64,000 nt of DNA, taken from positions 1,674,001 through 1,738,000 of the forward strand of contig JAHLMK010000004.1 of assembly GCA_019915135.1 (NCBI GenBank), written 5' to 3'. The notes beneath the pieces were generated by a model. That model ran no database searches. It had not been told where the DNA came from and was given only the letters and a program-made list of their open reading frames with translations. Source of the DNA: Strobilurus pachycystidiatus (lineage: Eukaryota; Basidiomycota; Agaricomycetes; Agaricales; Physalacriaceae). Shown one piece after another: positions 60,037 through 64,000 of the stretch (the first letter of the stretch is position 1; each line of letters begins with the position of its first letter). The position numbers were made by a program, and so were the translations under genes.

Positions 60037-60746
60037 ATGGCATCCCAAGGTCCTACGAAGAATGCAACAACTGGATATGAGAAGTACATTGTTCAGCGAA
60101 TGAGTATCAAGCTGAAGTTCCAAATCCTTGCCGTATGCACTCATCTCAAACACGGCTGGATACAAACTAATGGACATTGAAACAGACGTGCCTCATCCTC
60201 GCCGCGACTTCTCCCTTTGCATTACCTATGCTACTTCTCAGGCTTCGTTCCGGTTCAGCCTTTGACGCTACATTTGTTACCATCATCTCAGCCGCCTATC
60301 TCATGACCATTGGAACCATCCTCACTCTATGTCTCGCGAAGAGCACGCTCTCCGCATACGGCAAGCACATTCAAACAGAACCGAATATTAACAACTACAT
60401 CTTCACCGTTCGTATCTCTGATCCTCAACTGTATGTCAAGCTAAACAATCTGCAGGGCCATACCCTGAAAGGTTCATGTCTCTCTACCGTTTCCAAGGCG
60501 TCTGTATACATGAACGTCGGCTGTATGACAGCCTTTGGCACCGGCGTTGGATCCCTCCTCTTCCACTTCTACCCCGCTGGTACCCTTGCTATTGGCGCCA
60601 TCGCTGCAGCCACTATCCTCATCGAATCCGTTGCCTCGCAGTTCAAGCAGGGCACTCTCATCAATGTACACACCCTGTCCGCTGTCTCCACTTTGCGCGG
60701 TGCCATGTCAGAGAACAAACTCGGCTCTGTCCTTCCCACTCTCTAG
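60037..60746 (+). CDS. Four-helix membrane protein, first of a related pair
   Basis: Two exons (60037-60132 and 60186-60746) give 218 aa. Four hydrophobic segments in two pairs: TCLILAATSPFALPMLLLRL and FVTIISAAYLMTIGTILTLC, then after about 65 polar residues VGCMTAFGTGVGSLLFHFYP and GTLAIGAIAAATILIESVAS. No signal peptide and no known motif. The next gene has the same helix layout and shares short segments (AAYLMTIGTI against GAYVMTIITG), so the two look like diverged tandem duplicates. Function unknown. Confidence 0.68.
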
Positions 60747-61173
60747 ATACGATTGCACATCCGCAAAGCGTGGCTGTTTCGGGCATTGGCACATGTAGTA
60801 TACCAGTAGAGGCGTTGGGCAAGGATCGGCATCACGGACATTCACGACTAATATGTAGCACTAATGATCAATCTAATCTCTCCCAATCATCGATTATAGC
60901 ATCCTCTATCAATCGCGAGGCAAACACGTTGCAGTAAAGCCGATATTACTATGTCTCCTTGATGAGTAGTTCCATCTTCTGATTGCCGACAAGGTCGTAC
61001 CGTTTGCTGTTATCTTCCCACACCCGTCGCACACATAGGTCGAACATCACGTCTGTGGGAACGGTCGAAGCAATATCGATGCTTGGCCCTGGCTCGGGGT
61101 ACTGTATCTGCCTGGACTACTATTCCCATAGCCGCTTACAGGCACTATTAGAGACGACGGTCCTTGTTCCTTC
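60747..61173. other. Intergenic between the two membrane protein genes
   Basis: About 430 bp with no supported feature. Confidence 0.3.
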
Positions 61174-62172
61174 ATGGATGCCAAAAGCACCATGTCCATT
61201 GACGTCGAGGCTAGCGCTGTGCCAGTCCTTGCTACGAGACCCAAAGACATCCGCACCAAAGGTCTTGTAGACCGTTGGGTCGCACTCCTTGAGGTGCATT
61301 TAGCTTATGTGAGTCCACCACCCCCCGGTCGTCGCGCATGCTTCACGCCTCATTCCGCCCTTCTTCAGACATTTGTTGCCGTAACGATCGCTACACCGCT
61401 CGCGGTCTTCGCGCTTTCCATCCAAGCATCCGAGGGCTCTGTACAGCGTTACGACTCACTCCTCTCAGGAGCGTACGTGATGACTATAATCACTGGGATG
61501 TTCATCATGCACTCTAGGACTATCTTAGAGAGCTCCCCGAACGTGAGTACCGCTCCATCTTTATCAACTACATGCTCCTCCAACTGTGTTCCAGTTTGTC
61601 GAGGCCAACCAGGACCTCTACAGGAGGATGCCATGGCATGTTCTGAGGACGGAGGTCAGCCGAAGACATATCTCTTTGTTCCCTTTTGGTTAACAAGGGC
61701 CCAGCTTTTGACGCGCATCCAGTACATCTACGTCTCGATGGCCGTCAAGTTTGGCAGCTACCTCAATTTCCTCAGCTTCGGCTTCATGGCCTCGGGATGG
61801 ATGGACTTGCTCTGGCAGCGCTACCGCCTGCCAACAGTGGCTTTCGCAGGAGTATGCGTTTGCCTCATCGTGGTGCAAAGCATCATCGCCTCAATCCCGA
61901 GCCAACTGTCTACGCATTTCCTGTTCAGGAGGGCCACCGCTACACTTCTGTACCAAGCGATTACTTTCACTTGGAGCGGGGCCTTGACTCCGCACGCGTT
62001 CTGGGTCAGAGGGGAGAGGTTGAAGCAGGAGAGAGCCATGAAGAAACTCAACGCAGAACTTCATGCATGGATCTTCGAACGGGGGGACCACGAGGAGTTG
62101 TGGATAGGCGCCAAAGCCGGCGCTAACGGGCTTAGGAAAATTGCGCTTGCGAGCCTTCGAAGCTCCGCGTGA
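61174..62172 (+). CDS. Four-helix membrane protein, second of a related pair
   Basis: Four exons (61174-61308, 61369-61542, 61595-61654, 61705-62172) give 278 aa. The intron-less reading is also open, but it inserts non-helical, Cys/Pro-rich stretches exactly where GTGAGT donors and CAG acceptors sit, so splicing is preferred. Helices: TFVAVTIATPLAVFALSIQA, LLSGAYVMTIITGMFIMHSR, FGSYLNFLSFGFMASGWMDL and FAGVCVCLIVVQSIIASIPS. The C terminus is hydrophilic and basic. An earlier in-frame Met (61192) could be the real start. No family recognised; related to the gene at 60037. Confidence 0.66.
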   Translation: MDAKSTMSIDVEASAVPVLATRPKDIRTKGLVDRWVALLEVHLAYVSPPPPGRRACFTPHSALLQTFVAVTIATPLAVFALSIQASEGSVQRYDSLLSGAYVMTIITGMFIMHSRTILESSPNVSTAPSLSTTCSSNCVPVCRGQPGPLQEDAMACSEDGGQPKTYLFVPFWLTRAQLLTRIQYIYVSMAVKFGSYLNFLSFGFMASGWMDLLWQRYRLPTVAFAGVCVCLIVVQSIIASIPSQLSTHFLFRRATATLLYQAITFTWSGALTPHAFWVRGERLKQERAMKKLNAELHAWIFERGDHEELWIGAKAGANGLRKIALASLRSSA

Positions 62173-62466
62173 GCGAATCCCCGAAGTTATCGGTGGATCT
62201 GTGAATACAGACCATCATCGAGTCTGCGAAAGACTCCCAGCGTCGACTCCGCCATACGCGGAGCGACTGCAGAAACACATTTTAATCAGTATCGAAATTG
62301 TTGTACTTGCCACCAATCATGTAAACCATCTCTCACAATCCAGCTTTTCAACCACCCCCAACAAATTGTTCACACTTGAACGCGAAGAGATAAGCTACTA
62401 AGAATAACGATAGGTCAGCGATAGCAATGCAATAAGGTATGGAGGTAAATCGGCTGGATACTTGAT
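62173..62466. other. Convergent 3' region of the membrane protein and SEA4 genes
   Basis: About 290 bp between facing stop codons; only 3' UTRs are expected. Confidence 0.3.
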
Positions 62467-64000
62467 CTACATGTTGTCGGCACAATGACAGTCACAATTA
62501 GCAACAGCACATGTTCCATGAGACGGCGTGCCATCTCCATCGAAGAACCAATCGAAAATATGCGACGCATGACCTCCATGCCTACAGGTCTGGCAAATAA
62601 CGATAGCGTCGTCAATGGTGTCTGGAATGCGACTGTCGGTTAACACCATGTCAAGATCAATTCAACGCACCAGCATATTGCGATTGCGAATGTCCAAGCT
62701 CGACTTCACGCGCAGCATCCGGAATCACGCTTAGTGTCATGAGACACACAGAACAACGAGGCAGGGAGCGCGCGCAATGTGGGCAAACCGTCGCCTAAAG
62801 CTCACAGATCAGCTACACTAGGCGAAGGACCGTCAAGCAAAACACTTACTTTCGTTCTGCGCAATTCCGACCCATCCCCATCATCGCTAATCGTCTTGTT
62901 ACAGTAATTGCATCGAATCAGAATCTGCCTCGGTGCCCAGTCGACAGGTGGTGTGTACCCATCCTCGACAAACTCTTGTACAATCTGCCCGCGGCTGACG
63001 TCAAAGTCTACACGATGATGGAAGAGCCTGAAGCCATCAAGGAGATCCCTATAGGCGTGCAACCACCGATCCACACGAACGTCTGTGAACTTTGACGGAC
63101 ACACATATGAAGCCATGATGGCGGCGGTCTGGATGTCTCCCGACCTATCGACGTATGTTTGGAGTATGTCCATCCCGGCTTTGGTCAGTCCTGTTACGAT
63201 GATGGCGTCGATATCGCCCCCAGTACTTCGATCTCTCACTCGTCGAAGGTAGGACGTGAGGGACTTGTCATCCAGAAATTGAAAAGCGATGGCCAGACGC
63301 TCTCGGAAAGGTATGAGCTCCTCTTCCAGTACCTCCGACCAGTCACCAAGCGCGAGATGGGTCAGCAGTGCTCGGAGATACGGGTCCTGAAGTTTTACGA
63401 TGATACGCTCGCAGTGCTCTCGTAGATCCGACGAACGAATGCCGCCCGATCGAGAGTCGGAATGGTGTGCCGTCAAAGCAGCAAGCATGCCAGACATCAT
63501 GTGATGGCTTTCATCTAAGGATCGTCAGCAATGCTCTATTGGATACCGACCCAAGCAAATACCTTCGCTTCCTAGCAAAAGCTTGACTGCGCGATCATAC
63601 TTCTTCGTGAAGACGAGCCAGCACGCTGCGCGAGCTATCTTGCCACTGCTTTCCCATCTAGAGGGTGGGGTCATTAGTACATGAATGATTTTGCAAGCGC
63701 AAGTAGTACCTGTCAATATCCTTTTGCAGCTCAGATTCCCGAAGACTCCATCCAATGAGCTGCAGCGCAACCTGTCTTTGCAGCTGCCGCGAAGTCGTCG
63801 CCGCAGGAGTCCACACCGTGTCGATACTCCAACGGGACAAAAGCTCCTTCAAAGCAGCGGTGAAATTACCATGCGTCTCTCCGACAGGCGATAGCGCCCT
63901 CCGCCCTTGGTGGAAGTGGTCGCCCTCTACAGAGTCAAGCAGAGTAGCGTGTGCTGGGACAGCGTCGATCTGATGAGGTTCGATGCCCTCCCAAATGCTA
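62467..64000 (-). CDS. SEA4: SEA4/MIOS-like subunit of the SEACAT/GATOR2 complex (5' part outside)
   Basis: SEA4 (human MIOS) is a WD40-RING protein of the vacuolar complex that promotes TORC1 signalling. Only the C-terminal part is present; the WD40 propeller lies beyond the right edge. Visible are the alpha-solenoid (ELLSRWSIDTVWTPAATTSR, QLQRQVALQLIGWSLRESEL, AACWLVFTKKYDRAVKLLLG, DPYLRALLTHLALGDWSEVL, ERLAIAFQFLDDKSLTSYLR) and the zinc-binding C-terminal domain: RCNYCNKTI, VCPHCARSLPRCSVCLMTLS, then VICQTCRHGGHASHIFDWFF and CAVANCDCHC before a TAG at 62467. All metal-ligand cysteines and the HGGH pair are in place. Six or more exons. Confidence 0.88.

Noticed and set aside
61174..62172. 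Intron-less 332-codon reading of the second membrane protein
   Set aside because: The extra stretches begin with GTGAGT or GTCAGC and end in CAG, and removing them yields continuous helix and linker sequence.

Overview
The window is nuclear DNA of a filamentous basidiomycete, most likely an Agaricomycete. Genes are packed 100-600 bp apart on both strands and are cut by many 45-75 bp GT-AG introns. The gene content fits: class I hydrophobins, an Atg26-type sterol glucosyltransferase, Pet127, Ysh1, Gga, DUF4112 and arrestin-like proteins. No bacterial, viral or organellar block is seen. The species was not identified.

Layout. 0-9 kb: tail of an unidentified gene, a membrane protein, a RAX1-like RGS protein and ATG26. 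9-12 kb: DAHP synthase and TIM9 on a shared promoter. 12-15.3 kb: relic-like DNA with a diverged duplicate and broken coding pieces. 15.3-34.7 kb: PrxQ/DOT5-like peroxiredoxin and nitronate monooxygenase (convergent), a VHS-GAT GGA adaptor, YSH1 (CPSF73), a full ABCC transporter, ARL8, a short-chain dehydrogenase and an arrestin-like protein. 35.6-53.9 kb: two roughly 3.1 kb inverted arms, each with two small hydrophobin genes, enclosing about 12 kb with DUF4112, F-box, Pcl-type cyclin, PET127, RPN13 and SCOC genes. 54.1-59.0 kb: a second, smaller inverted repeat whose roughly 450 bp arms each carry a U1-snRNA-like gene, enclosing a WDR48 homologue. 59-64 kb: two related four-helix membrane proteins and the 3' part of SEA4/MIOS.

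Most genes are housekeeping: RNA 3' processing (Ysh1), mitochondria (Tim9, Pet127), membrane traffic (Gga, Arl8, SCOC), proteasome and ubiquitin (Rpn13, WDR48), TORC1 control (SEA4), aromatic amino acids (DAHP synthase) and sterol glucosylation (Atg26). The accessory part is the hydrophobin inverted repeat. All four hydrophobins lack Cys1 and Cys6, the two partners of one of the four conserved class I disulfides. The inner end of the right arm also coincides with the broken 5' end of another gene. These, and the paired U1-like RNA loci, are the observations most worth following. Splice sites and exon limits were read by eye from reading frame and GT/AG consensus.
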